Below are positions 1-8,146 of a stretch of DNA of 64,000 bases, in pieces. The notes under the pieces were generated by a model, which saw only the letters and a list, made by a program, of their open reading frames with translations, had not been told where the DNA came from and ran no database searches. The position numbers and the translations under genes were made by a program. Source of the stretch: Poriferisodalis sp965198245 (lineage in GTDB: Bacteria > Actinomycetota > Acidimicrobiia > Acidimicrobiales > Poriferisodalaceae). Positions within the stretch are counted from its first letter, which is position 1. The number at the start of each line of letters is the position of its first letter. The DNA is taken from contig NZ_OZ240249.1 in NCBI RefSeq assembly GCF_965198245.1, positions 1,984,001 to 2,048,000 on the forward strand, in the 5' to 3' direction.

Positions 1-333
1 ATCGAGCGGTGCCGGCGGCCGTCCGGTGGTCCGCAGCGGCGCCAAGCTGACCCCGCAGTTGCCGGTGATGACCGTGGTCACGCCCTGGCTGACCTTGGGT
101 GTCATGAGGGGATCGACCAGCAGCGCTCGGTCGTCGTGGGTGTGCACGTCGATGAAGCCGGGTGCCACCGCCTTGCCGCCCGCATTGATCTCCACGGCGC
201 CCTGGGCGTGGCCGAGGTCGCCCAGCCCGACGATCCTGTCATCGGTAACTGCGATGTCGCCATGGGTCGACGGCGCGCCGGTTCCATCGATCAAGCGGGC
301 GTCGCGGATGATCAGGTCCGCTGTGTCGATCAC
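1..333 (-). CDS. N-acyl-D-amino-acid deacylase (D-aminoacylase), N-terminal part
   Basis: The first 111 codons of an amidohydrolase-superfamily enzyme; the rest lies to the left of the window. The family hydrolyses N-acyl-D-amino acids with a metal centre in a TIM barrel. I see the barrel-entry metal motif GFIDVHTHDD (His64 and His66) and then GVTTVITGNCG, a signature of the D-aminoacylase branch. The N-terminus has the usual beta-sandwich start (DLIIRDARLIDGTGAP). I chose the GTG at 333-331 because a GGAAGGGG ribosome binding site lies 12 nt upstream at 346-353. It is divergent from the LLM oxidoreductase gene, with only 94 bp between the starts, so the two share an intergenic promoter region. 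Confidence 0.85.
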   Translation of the reverse strand, partial: MIDTADLIIRDARLIDGTGAPSTHGDIAVTDDRIVGLGDLGHAQGAVEINAGGKAVAPGFIDVHTHDDRALLVDPLMTPKVSQGVTTVITGNCGVSLAPLRTTGRPPAPLD

Positions 334-427
334 TGCTGCCGTTGGCCCCTTCCCAACTCGGTCAAGTGCGCGAGTTCATCACAGATCGGCGACGTATCGT
401 TCGGCTCGCCCGCAACAAGGAGCCCTC

Positions 428-1264
428 ATGGGACGTCACGCAATCAAGACAGCGCCGCACCACGCCACTTGGCCCGAGTATCTGGCCATCTGGCAGGCGG
501 CCGACGAGATGGAGGTCTTCGAGTCGGCGTGGAACTGGGACCACTTCTATCCCTTGGCACCCCCCTATGACGGTCCCAACCTGGAGGGCTGGACGATGCT
601 GGCGGGCTTGGCGCAGGCGACGACGAGAATCCGTCTGGGCGCCATGGTGAACGGCATGCACCACCGCCATCCGGCGGTCACGGCCAACATGGCCGCCACG
701 CTGGATCACATCTCGAACGGCCGCTTCGAGCTGGGGATGGGTGCCGGCTGGAACTTCATGGAGAGCGACGCCTATGGCATCGACCTGGGGCCGCTGAGGG
801 ATCGCTCGGACCGGCTCGAGGAAGGCATGGAGGTGATCGTCAAGCTGCTGACCCAGGCGACGACCACCCACAAGGGACGCTTCTTCGAGCTCACCGATGC
901 CTGGTGCGAACCCAAGCCGCTCCAAGAGCGCATCCCGATCGTCATCGGCGGCCTGGGCCGGGTGCGGACACTGCGAACCGCAGCCAAGTACGCCGACCAG
1001 TGGGACATGCTCTTTCCCGCCGATGTCGATGCATGGCGGGAGCTCGACGGGGTGCTGCGGTCGCATTGCGAACGCGTCGGACGAGACGAGGCCGAGATCG
1101 ACCGGTCGATCCACCTCAGCTTCGAGGCCGACGACGTCGACAAAGCAGTAGCAGAGGCGCAGGAATTCTTCGACGCGGGTGTCGACATCGCCGTCTGGTC
1201 GTGGCGAGGCGAGCTGGATCCCGTGCGCCTCGACGCGCTGGCAACGGCAATCGACGAGGCCTGA
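428..1264 (+). CDS. LLM-class F420-dependent oxidoreductase
   Basis: 278-aa luciferase-like TIM-barrel protein of the actinobacterial F420 group (TIGR03560-like). The N-terminus (KTAPHHATWPEYLAIWQAAD, then ESAWNWDHFYPL) and the strand RIRLGAMVNGMHHRHPAVTANMAATLDHIS are typical of this family, which reduces or oxidises a small organic substrate with F420 rather than FMN. The substrate cannot be told. The ATG at 428 is preceded by AAGGAG at 416-421. The open frame runs further upstream, but that part overlaps the divergent deacylase start and has no family similarity. The gene ends 79 bp before the tRNA-Leu gene. Confidence 0.85.
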   Translation: MGRHAIKTAPHHATWPEYLAIWQAADEMEVFESAWNWDHFYPLAPPYDGPNLEGWTMLAGLAQATTRIRLGAMVNGMHHRHPAVTANMAATLDHISNGRFELGMGAGWNFMESDAYGIDLGPLRDRSDRLEEGMEVIVKLLTQATTTHKGRFFELTDAWCEPKPLQERIPIVIGGLGRVRTLRTAAKYADQWDMLFPADVDAWRELDGVLRSHCERVGRDEAEIDRSIHLSFEADDVDKAVAEAQEFFDAGVDIAVWSWRGELDPVRLDALATAIDEA

Positions 1265-1343
1265 ACCCGCCGAAGAAACGGGCGCGCAGCGCTATGCTGA
1301 TGCGCCCCGAAATGGTTGCGCTTAGAGCGATTTCGGACCACAC

Positions 1344-1427
1344 GTCGGAGTGGCGGAATTGGCAGACGCGCTAGATTAAGGATCTAGTGCCCGAAAGGGT
1401 GTGGGGGTTCAAGTCCCCCCTCCGACA
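1344..1427 (+). tRNA. tRNA-Leu, anticodon AAG
   Basis: The acceptor stem pairs 1344-1350 (GTCGGAG) with 1420-1426, with discriminator A1427. The anticodon stem CTAGA/TCTAG (1371-1375 and 1383-1387) encloses the loop TTAAGGA, which puts AAG at positions 34-36 (1378-1380) and G at 37. A long variable arm (CCC-GAAA-GGG) and the T-arm GGGGG-TTCAAGT-CCCCC make it a class II tRNA-Leu. CCA is not encoded. Bacterial CUN-reading tRNA-Leu normally carries GAG, UAG or CAG, so A34 is odd. The 3' end is the left boundary of the integrated island. Confidence 0.93.
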
Positions 1428-1428
1428 C
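1412..1428 (+). repeat. attL core, 3' end of tRNA-Leu
   Basis: The 17-bp sequence AGTCCCCCCTCCGACAC covers the 3' side of the T-stem and the acceptor stem and one base beyond. An identical copy lies at 22384-22400, beside an intact tyrosine integrase. A tRNA 3' end repeated as a direct repeat next to an integrase is the classic footprint of site-specific integration. The tRNA itself is left whole. Confidence 0.85.
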
Positions 1429-1610
1429 TGAGCCAGCGGGGTCTGCGGTCCGTGCCGCTGGGCGCAGCTTCTCGAAGGCACTCGATACTTGCGAGGGCGC
1501 TACTGGCTCGGCGCGCGGCCGACGGGGAGGTGCTCGGCGCGCTTGTCGAGCCCCCGGGGACACCCCCAGAGGGTTTAGAGTCAGAGGCCAGAAGTACCAA
1601 GGGAGGGACG

Positions 1611-1895
1611 ATGCGGCGCTTCGTCATCGAACGGGACATCCCTGACATCGGCTCTGCCGAACGCGAGCAACTGCGCGCCGCGGCCGGACAATCCAACGCG
1701 GTTCTGCGGGCGATGCAGTCCGAAGGCAAACACATCCAGTGGGAGCACAGCTACGTGGCCGGTGACAAGACCTTCTGCATCTATGTCTCCGACGGCCCGG
1801 AGCTGATCGACGAGCACGCGGAACGCAGCGGGTTTCCGGCGACGGTGGTCACCGAGATCGGCAAGATCATCGATCCAACGACCGAGAAGGCCTAG
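1611..1895 (+). CDS. DUF4242 domain protein
   Basis: 94-aa small protein. It matches the DUF4242 pattern: MRRFVIERDIPDIGSA, then the SNAVLRAM helix, IQWEHSYVAGDKTFCIY, and DEHAERSGFPATVVTEI near the C-terminus. DUF4242 proteins are ferredoxin-like-fold proteins of unsettled function, often near metal or stress genes. The ATG at 1611 has a strong GGGAGGG site at 1601-1607. It stands alone on the plus strand, 183 bp after the tRNA, and the next intact gene is a cation transporter. Confidence 0.8.
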   Translation: MRRFVIERDIPDIGSAEREQLRAAAGQSNAVLRAMQSEGKHIQWEHSYVAGDKTFCIYVSDGPELIDEHAERSGFPATVVTEIGKIIDPTTEKA

Positions 1896-1930
1896 CTTCG
1901 CAACCGCGCAGGCCAGGGAGGCCCGCGCGG

Positions 1931-2263
1931 CTATCGGAGCGCGGCCAGCAGGGCCGAACGTTCCGCCGTTGCGCCGAGTGGGTTGATGCGGAAGGACTCG
2001 AGAGTCGACGCGGTGCGGGCTTCGGACACGTCGACAACGCAGCCGGTGAGCACCAGGCAGTCGTAGCCCTGGTCGTTGGCCTCGCGAACCGTCGCGCTCA
2101 CGCAGCAGTCCGCGGTGGTCCCCATGATCGCCAGGAGGTCGATCCCGCGGCTGCGGAGTCGCTGATCGAGATCAGTGGAGCAGGCAAACCCGAGGACGCC
2201 TCCCGTGGCGCCACCGCTCCAATGGAATAGTGGCGGCCGCAGTACGGTTCGCGAAGAGAGCAC
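1931..2263 (-). pseudogene. Isochorismatase-like hydrolase, C-terminal fragment
   Basis: The readable part begins near TDLDQRLRSRGIDLLAIMG and continues through the nucleophile segment GTTADCCVSATVREA to YDCLVLTGCVVDVS, which is the second half of a cysteine-hydrolase (isochorismatase-like) domain. The first half of the fold, which carries the catalytic Asp and Lys, is absent; the upstream residues (about 2215-2263) match nothing. I read it as a remnant truncated at its 5' end, probably by a past recombination in the island. It is convergent with the DUF4242 gene. Confidence 0.7.
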
Positions 2264-2284
2264 TCGCGAAGAGACGGCGACTTG

Positions 2285-2920
2285 ATGGCACTTACTGAGC
2301 CCACCACTCGAGAACAGGCCGTGACCCGCCAGAAGTGGCTCACCGCGGCGACCATCGGCTGGAACGGGGTCGAGGGCGTGATCGCCATCGCCGCAGGGCT
2401 GGCCGCGGGCTCGGTGAGCCTCATCGGCTTCGGCCTGGACTCCGGCATCGAGGTGTCGGCTGCGCTGATCCTCGCCTGGCGGCTGGCCCAGGAGCGCCGC
2501 ACGGGCTGCAAGCAGGAAGCGGACCGGCTGGCCCAGCGCCTAATCGCGGTCAGCTTCGCCGCCCTGGCCGTCTATGTGGGGGTGGAGTCGGTGCGCGACC
2601 TGGTACTGGCCGACCATCCCGGCCAATCGCTGGTGGGAATCGTGATGGCGGCGCTGTCGCTGGCGACGATGCCTCTGCTGTCCAGGGCCAAGCGGAGGCT
2701 GGCCCCGCTCATGGGATCGCGGGCCGTCGAGGCCGAGGCGAACCAGACCATCCTGTGCTCGCTGATGTCGGGCGCTCTGCTCGTGGGGCTCGGCGCCAAC
2801 GCCGCGCTGGGCTGGTGGTGGGCCGACCCGCTGGCCGGGTTGTGCATCGCCGCCGCCGCGGCCTATGCGGCCGTCGCCACCTGGCGGGCCGACTCCCTGG
2901 CCGACACCTGCTGCAGCTAG
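2285..2920 (+). CDS. Cation transporter, CDF-like membrane protein
   Basis: 211-aa protein with six hydrophobic segments, of the short cation-diffusion-facilitator type found in many actinobacteria. TM2 carries GFGLDSGIEVSAALILAWRL, with the acidic residue that binds metal in this family, and the last pair includes WWADPLAG. It has no cytoplasmic C-terminal domain, unlike classic CDF exporters. The likely role is metal ion efflux, with the ion unknown. The ATG at 2285 is chosen; the ribosome binding site is weak. A short direct repeat (CGCGAAGAG) lies just upstream at about 2250-2275. No metalloregulator gene is adjacent. Confidence 0.75.
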   Translation: MALTEPTTREQAVTRQKWLTAATIGWNGVEGVIAIAAGLAAGSVSLIGFGLDSGIEVSAALILAWRLAQERRTGCKQEADRLAQRLIAVSFAALAVYVGVESVRDLVLADHPGQSLVGIVMAALSLATMPLLSRAKRRLAPLMGSRAVEAEANQTILCSLMSGALLVGLGANAALGWWWADPLAGLCIAAAAAYAAVATWRADSLADTCCS

Positions 2921-3064
2921 GAGGCTGGACCTGATCGAGGGTCCGATCACCGCGATGCGCGCGGCCGCGCGGATCGCGGAGCCGCCCAGGAACCCCGTGC
3001 AGCGTTCAATGCCGGCTTCGTCGCGGAGCAAAGGTGCTGGCCGGGCCGTGAACGGCTGTGTCGG

Positions 3065-3560
3065 TCAGGGGGCGACGTAGTTCGCCCAGTCTTGCATGAG
3101 ATGGCGACGCTGATCAAAGAGATCCGTGCGGACATATGCGGCCTCGACGCTGTTGCCCACGACATGAGCCAGAGCTGCCTCGCCCACGGCCCACGGGGTA
3201 GCGGTCTGCTCGATGCACCATGTCTTGAACGCTGATCGAAAGCCGTGCACCGTCGTGTCCAGTTCGTAGGTGCGCAGCAGCTTGAGCAGTGCTTGCCAGC
3301 TCAACGGCTCGCCGTGCCGTCTCCGGCTTTGTGGTCCAGATCGGGGAGAGGACGGCGATGATGTCGCTGCGCTCGATGCATTGCAGTGGTACCTCGCCGA
3401 TGCTGGCGAACGCGTAGCGCTCGAGGCTGGCGAGCCATTCGTTGGCAGCGTGCTTGTTGCGCCAGCGAGGCAGATTCATCTGGTGGACGGCTTTGGCGGC
3501 GGCAGCGAATGTCGGGGCATCACCGGTGCGATGAGCGCCTGCGGGATCGTCTCCCTCAAG
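3065..3560 (-). pseudogene. Tyrosine integrase, internally deleted and truncated
   Basis: Two pieces of a P4-type integrase closely related to the intact one at 21043-22194. The C-terminal piece (3065-3304) keeps HGFRSAFKTWC and the catalytic Tyr region NSVEAAYVRTDLFDQRR. The next piece matches the core-binding region (RTGDAPTFAAAAK, NKHAANEWLASLERYAF, ARRT-type segment). The stretch between them (about 400 bp in the intact gene, with the first catalytic Arg) is missing and the join shifts frame. The N-terminus is also missing: the reading breaks off at EGDDP and runs into a non-coding repeat. It cannot be active. Confidence 0.88.
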
Positions 3561-3585
3561 TTCTTCGGGTGGAGCTAAGGGGAAC
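3557..3585. repeat. Repeat shared with the right end of the island
   Basis: The 29 bp beginning CAAGTTCTTCGGGTGGAGCT are matched at about 26 of 29 positions by a sequence at about 22320-22350 just inside the right att repeat. The core GGGTGGAGCTA is identical. A second shared motif, AGTTCCCT, occurs at about 3616-3635 and at 22197-22230. In the intact copy these lie upstream of the integrase, so they are probably integrase or excisionase arm sites, or promoter elements, left from the older element. Confidence 0.55.
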
Positions 3586-4174
3586 GCATAGATGCTGGCC
3601 AGCAGCAATTTATGTCTCCAGTTCCCTAGAAGTTCCCTTTGAACGCTTTGGATAGAGCGTCGGGAGAAGGAGTCTTGCTGCGGCATCAAGTGGCGCTGTT
3701 AGCGATAAGGCTCGACCGAAAGACCGACACCGGCCGTCATCGTCCACCAAGTGCGGCTACCTGTGGCAATGAGAACGAAGCGGCGTCGCGCGGGCTTCGC
3801 TTGTGCTGGCTGATGGTCCCGGCTTCTCGCGCACAGCAATGCAGCGACGAGGGGTGGCTGTGCACGCTGATGCGGCGATGCGGACTGTGGCTCGTCTGTT
3901 TGACGACGGCGCTCGCGTTGGGGGCGCTTCTGGGTTGTGCTGCACAGCGGCGAGGGATTCTGGGCGTGGGTCGATCAGGAGCTGGGCGACGAATGCCGGC
4001 ACCCGATATAACCCACGGTGGTATAAGTGCCGACGGGGATTGCAGTGTCGCCGGGCGCTGCAGGCTTGAAATGGGCGCGAGGCCCCGCCGGGACGAGGCG
4101 CTCGCTGCTGCGATGCGGTGTCGGTGCGGCCTGCGCATGCCGTCGCCCACGGTGCCGTCGAGCGGAAAGGCAGC
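3586..4174. other. Region without a convincing gene
   Basis: About 590 bp between the decayed integrase and the TIR gene. Open frames exist on both strands, but their translations are low-complexity Arg/Cys-rich and have no start signal or recognisable domain. Near 4010-4036 there is an ATAACCCAC-G-GTGGTATAAG arrangement, a rough inverted repeat around a possible -10 element, which could belong to the promoter of the TIR gene. Confidence 0.5.
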
Positions 4175-6208
4175 ATGAGTTTCGTGGATTTTCCTTCAAT
4201 CGAGTTGCCGCCTCCGCTGCTGGCGTTCTTTTGCTACGCGAGGCATGACGATGACAATGAGAGCGGCCGTGTCTCGCAGCTTCGCGGTCGCATCGAAGGC
4301 GAGGTTCGGGCAGTCAGCGGACGCGATTTCAGGATCTGGCAAGACACAGCGGATCTGAGAATCGGCTCGTCGTTCGACCTCGAGATCGGCTCGGTGCTTG
4401 ACAGCGCGGATGCGCTCTTGGTGCTCGTGACGCCGTCGCTGCTGACGAGCACCTATTGCCGCAGGGAGATCGCGCGCTTCCGCAGTCTTCGACAGCACGA
4501 AGGCGCGCCGCCTCCCATTTTCCCAATTCTCTACATCGATGCGTTCGGCCCGCACATCGAGCACGATGCTGTGGCCGGCTACTTGAGGAGCATTCAATAT
4601 GCCGACTGGACCGAGCTTCGCCATGAAGACCCGGACTCGAGCGGCTATCGGCGCAGCGTCACGCGGCTGGCGAATGACATCAACACCGCGCTCGGGGCCG
4701 CCGGCGAATCGGCTATCGGATCAAGAATCCCGGCTGCGCAGTCGGGCAGCGCCGCGTTGCGCACGAACAGCCCGACGAGCGTTGCGCCGGCAAGCGGCGC
4801 GGCAAGCGAGCCGTTGACGATTGACGGCGTCCTGCAGGCCGCAGCAGTGCGCCGAGACGAGATCGTCTCGCTGCTGTCCGCCGGCATCGAGAACGGTGCC
4901 TATGGAATCAAGAACGACACTCTCTTCGGCCCGTCAGCGTTCAAGGCCGACCTCAGGTCTCGTCCTGACAGCTGGTCGAACACGTCGGGCATTGCTGGCG
5001 CAGAGATCCGCATCGGCTACACCACCGCGATGTCGGGAAACCTTGCTGCCTATGGCCTGATCGCCGACGGTTTCAAGAATTACCTGGACTGGGTCAATCT
5101 TAATGACCCGATCGTCGTCGACGGAAGACCGCGCGAGATCGGGCTCGTGGTGCGGGACGACGGATACGCGGCTGTGCGCACCATCGCTCTGGTGGACCGA
5201 TTGATACAAGCCGACAACGTCTTCTCGATCCTGACGCTCGGGTCGCCGAACACTCTCGCGGTGTACGACAAGATCAATCGCGCATGCATTCCCCATCCAT
5301 TCGTGATGAGCGGTCATCCTGCTTGGGGAGATCCTGTGAATCACCCCTGGACTACCGGCCTGCAGATGTCCTACTCCACTGAGGCGATCCTGTGGGGCGA
5401 GTGGATCAAGCGGAACATGGGCAGCGAGCTGCCGGTGCGGGTTGCGGCGGCGGTGACGGACAATGACTTCGGCCTCGCGTACGAGCAGGCGTTCGACCGA
5501 TGGGCGGCCATGAATCCGGAGATAGTGGCGGAGTTCATTCCGGTGCGTCACGATCCGGCAGCCGCGACTCTGCTGCCTGAGATGGAGATCATCAGGCGAT
5601 TGAGTCCCGATGTGCACATTTCGATGACGGCCGGCAACCCGTGTCTGCTTGCTGTCCAAGAAGCCCATGCGAGTGGTCTGACCCACGACATCCGCGCGCG
5701 GGGTGGGGCCCTGTTCACGTCGTCGGTAGGAAAGGGAGTCGCTGCTTACATGGCCCCAGCAGGCATGGCAGGCGACGGCTGGCTGATCGTCGGAGGCGGC
5801 ACCAAGGACTGCACCGATCCCGCGTATTCCGCCGAGCCGTTCATTGAGTTCGTCAACAGCAATCTGCGAAGCGCAGGACTCGACGCGAATCTCTCGCTCT
5901 ATGGAGTGGGCTATGTGTACGCGTTTCCCTATGTGGAAGCGTTACGGGTTGCGGCTGATCTTCCCGGAGGCCTGACCCGCACGAACTTCATCCTCGCAGT
6001 GCGCGCCCTCGATATTGACCATCCGATGTTGATGGACGGCATCAAGTTCCGACTCGACGGCAACGCCGACCCGTTCCCCATCGAGGGATCGGACATCTCC
6101 AGGTATGACGCCCGCACCCGAGCTTGGCAAACGATCGGCGACACGATCGACGTGGCAGGTGACACGCAGAGCTGCCGGTGGGACCCCCACCACGGCGGCT
6201 GCCGGTGA
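4175..6208 (+). CDS. TIR domain fused to a periplasmic-binding-protein-like sensor
   Basis: 677 aa. Residues about 14-150 form a TIR domain: FFCYARHDDDN, then FRIWQDTADLRIGSSFDLEI, LLVLVTPSLLTSTYCRREI. Glu98 in YCRREI is where the catalytic NADase Glu sits in active TIRs. After a low-complexity linker (about 185-215) residues about 270-640 resemble type I periplasmic binding proteins of the LivK/ANF type (IRIGYTTAMSGNLAAYGLIADG; RVAAAVTDNDFGLAYEQAF). There is no signal peptide, so the sensor is cytosolic. The ATG at 4175 follows GGAAAGG. Family knowledge: bacterial TIRs destroy NAD or make signals in antiphage defence. Inference: this is a single-protein, ligand-gated abortive-infection effector. 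It lies 2 kb from the Gabija-like pair. Confidence 0.82.
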   Translation: MSFVDFPSIELPPPLLAFFCYARHDDDNESGRVSQLRGRIEGEVRAVSGRDFRIWQDTADLRIGSSFDLEIGSVLDSADALLVLVTPSLLTSTYCRREIARFRSLRQHEGAPPPIFPILYIDAFGPHIEHDAVAGYLRSIQYADWTELRHEDPDSSGYRRSVTRLANDINTALGAAGESAIGSRIPAAQSGSAALRTNSPTSVAPASGAASEPLTIDGVLQAAAVRRDEIVSLLSAGIENGAYGIKNDTLFGPSAFKADLRSRPDSWSNTSGIAGAEIRIGYTTAMSGNLAAYGLIADGFKNYLDWVNLNDPIVVDGRPREIGLVVRDDGYAAVRTIALVDRLIQADNVFSILTLGSPNTLAVYDKINRACIPHPFVMSGHPAWGDPVNHPWTTGLQMSYSTEAILWGEWIKRNMGSELPVRVAAAVTDNDFGLAYEQAFDRWAAMNPEIVAEFIPVRHDPAAATLLPEMEIIRRLSPDVHISMTAGNPCLLAVQEAHASGLTHDIRARGGALFTSSVGKGVAAYMAPAGMAGDGWLIVGGGTKDCTDPAYSAEPFIEFVNSNLRSAGLDANLSLYGVGYVYAFPYVEALRVAADLPGGLTRTNFILAVRALDIDHPMLMDGIKFRLDGNADPFPIEGSDISRYDARTRAWQTIGDTIDVAGDTQSCRWDPHHGGCR

Positions 6209-6443
6209 ACTCCAAGAAACGGAGTCATGCAGCATCGGCAGCGCTACAGGGACAACTGGGCCGTCAACCGTCGAGGGATCGTCCGCCGAGCCGGCCCACC
6301 GCGACATGTCGCCTCAGAACGACACGAGCTGGGACACTTGGCCGGCACCCGTGTCGGTGCGCGTGAAGTCGTGCAGTCGGGCCGCCGACCCCAGTGTGGC
6401 GTCGGCGGATCAGCGCGCTGCGAAGCGTGTTTGGCGGCGTGCG

Positions 6444-7778
6444 CTAGTGCCCGTCTCGGCGACCTGCTGCACTACGGGTCACGATCCGGCGATACAGGAG
6501 CCCCGCCCGCGTGCCTCCGTGCCAGGTCGGTGCGTCGCGAGGACCGTGCCAGCGTCTCGGCGCCAGTGCCTCGAAGATCGCTGCGGCGCCTCCCCCGGAC
6601 TGTGGCCGCGCCGACTGGCCCTCCTTGCGGCACCAATAGCGGGCGACGATCGACTCCCAGCACAGATGCACTACCGCCGCAGCCGAGGCCCACAGATAGA
6701 GGCTCGTGTAGATCGACAGGATCCACAGCACGGCGGTGTCGACGGCCTCTGCAGGACTGGCGGTGCGAGCATCTTCGTCGATGAGGCCGAAGATCAAGCG
6801 ATACGACAGCGCCGCGACCACGAGCGCGACTGGCCCGAAGAAGATCCAGGCTCCGACCGTGAGCCACCGTTCGCGGCGCAGTTCCCTGCGGAATCGCGCT
6901 TCTACGTCTTTGTGCGCCTCGAGGGCCTGGTCGCTGTGTTGGGGGACGGCATCGCTCACGCTGAACCTCTCGCGCAGCAGTCCCCAGTGGCGGGACGGCG
7001 CACGATGGTTCGCTACGGGGACCACCAGCCAGATCGCGTCGTATTGGGCGACCGCAGGCGCTGAGTAGGCCGTCTCGGCGGCATCGCACGCCCCGGCCGC
7101 GGCACGCATGGTGATGCGGCCAGGTGAATCGCGATCGAAGGTGGTCCTGTAGGCGGCGTCGATCACGAGGTGGCGAACCGGGGCGTTCGGGTTCAGCAGA
7201 TCCGATGCCGAGGCGATCACGACGACGCGTCTGGTGCGCCCCTTGAGGCTCGTCGCCATCAGCGACCGCCTCAGGTGCCGACGGTTTTCGTTGGGATGCA
7301 CGACTGCTTCGAGCTCGAAGTCGCCGACGAGCGGCGATTTGTCCTGCGCGTCGGGTTCTGAGCAGGGCCGGTAGTGCCATTGCGAGACAACGAAGGCGCC
7401 CTTGGGGGCGGTCTGGGACTCGACTGCGCTGAGCCGGAACTTGGACCAGAACTGCGGCCGACGCGGCCTTTGACGGCGCCGTCGCAGCGGCACTCGGCCC
7501 GACAGCCGCATCCGCGTCGCAAGTTCCTCGCCAGACACGCCCGCACATCGCAGAGCCGGTCGGGCGAGCACCCGATCACTGGGCCGAGCAGCGCCCCCGT
7601 TCGTGTCGGCACGCGGTCGGCGCCCGATGCCGAGGATGCGTCTCGCCAGCCGTCTCCCCGCCCTCGCAAGCAGTCTCCACGCCACCGGCAGCACGGACAC
7701 CAGCGAGAGCACGCCGAAGAAGACCTGGACACGTCCAGCCGAGGAGCTCAGGTAGTCCACGATTCCGTTGTCGGCCAT
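6444..7778 (-). CDS. Membrane protein of unknown function
   Basis: 444 aa, not recognised. It has an N-terminal hydrophobic segment (residues about 17-37, VQVFFGVLSLVSVLPVAW), an Arg-rich cytoplasmic stretch, a central region of about 200 residues with alternating strands and helices (FVVSQWHYRP, RRVVVIASASDLL, VRHLVIDAAYRTTF, QYDAIWLVVPVA), and a C-terminal hairpin of two segments (WLTVGAWIFFGPVALVVAAL and VDTAVLWILSIYTSLYLWASA). The tail is basic. It is convergent with the TIR gene, 235 bp away. A soluble domain flanked by membrane segments inside a defence-rich island fits a membrane-acting defence effector, but there is no sequence proof. Confidence 0.65.
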   Translation of the reverse strand: MADNGIVDYLSSSAGRVQVFFGVLSLVSVLPVAWRLLARAGRRLARRILGIGRRPRADTNGGAARPSDRVLARPALRCAGVSGEELATRMRLSGRVPLRRRRQRPRRPQFWSKFRLSAVESQTAPKGAFVVSQWHYRPCSEPDAQDKSPLVGDFELEAVVHPNENRRHLRRSLMATSLKGRTRRVVVIASASDLLNPNAPVRHLVIDAAYRTTFDRDSPGRITMRAAAGACDAAETAYSAPAVAQYDAIWLVVPVANHRAPSRHWGLLRERFSVSDAVPQHSDQALEAHKDVEARFRRELRRERWLTVGAWIFFGPVALVVAALSYRLIFGLIDEDARTASPAEAVDTAVLWILSIYTSLYLWASAAAVVHLCWESIVARYWCRKEGQSARPQSGGGAAAIFEALAPRRWHGPRDAPTWHGGTRAGLLYRRIVTRSAAGRRDGH

Positions 7779-8146
7779 GCGCGCCCTTCGAAGGACAGTG
7801 CTGCGAGCAGTATCGCGACGCAGAGGCTCCGGCGAGGGGAATCAGCGTGCCGCCCGAGCGCACAGAGCCCCAGAAAACCGCGCCCCTGGGTCATCTGGAG
7901 GCTTCTGGTGCGATGGTGCGCTCGGGCTGCTGGCTGGGCTGCCCTTGCTACCGTGCTGCTCGTGCCGGCTTTGCTTAATCTGCTGGTGGCAGCACTCGAC
8001 GTCCCCAGCTAGCGCCAGCCTGAGCCGATCCTCCGCCCATTCTTCGACAGCAGATAATGCAGCTTGAACCGAGACACACTGTCTCGATCTTCCGGCGTGG
8101 ATTAGGGACCACTCCGACGCTTGGATGCGGGCACTCAGTGCGCAGT
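7779..8146. other. Intergenic region without a recognised gene
   Basis: 368 bp between the start of the membrane-protein gene and the end of the helicase gene, both on the minus strand. It must hold the promoter of the membrane-protein gene. The plus-strand reading frames here are only partial and show no start signal or domain. Confidence 0.5.

Noticed and set aside
362..1341. Long minus-strand frames opposite the LLM gene
   Set aside because: They mirror the codon pattern of the real gene on the other strand and show no family similarity.
3718..3732. Possible middle att site (CCGACAC) next to the decayed integrase
   Set aside because: Only 7 bp match the att core and the preceding C-run is absent; expected by chance in this DNA.
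3639..4178. Open plus-strand frame of 179 codons upstream of the TIR gene
   Set aside because: It starts without a ribosome binding site, overlaps the TIR start, has Cys/Arg/Gly-rich low-complexity content and runs over the integrase remnant's upstream repeat; no domain.
4175..7778. CBASS or Thoeris locus
   Set aside because: No cGAS-like nucleotidyltransferase, SAVED, SLOG or ThsA-type partner is present; only a TIR domain with a different sensor.
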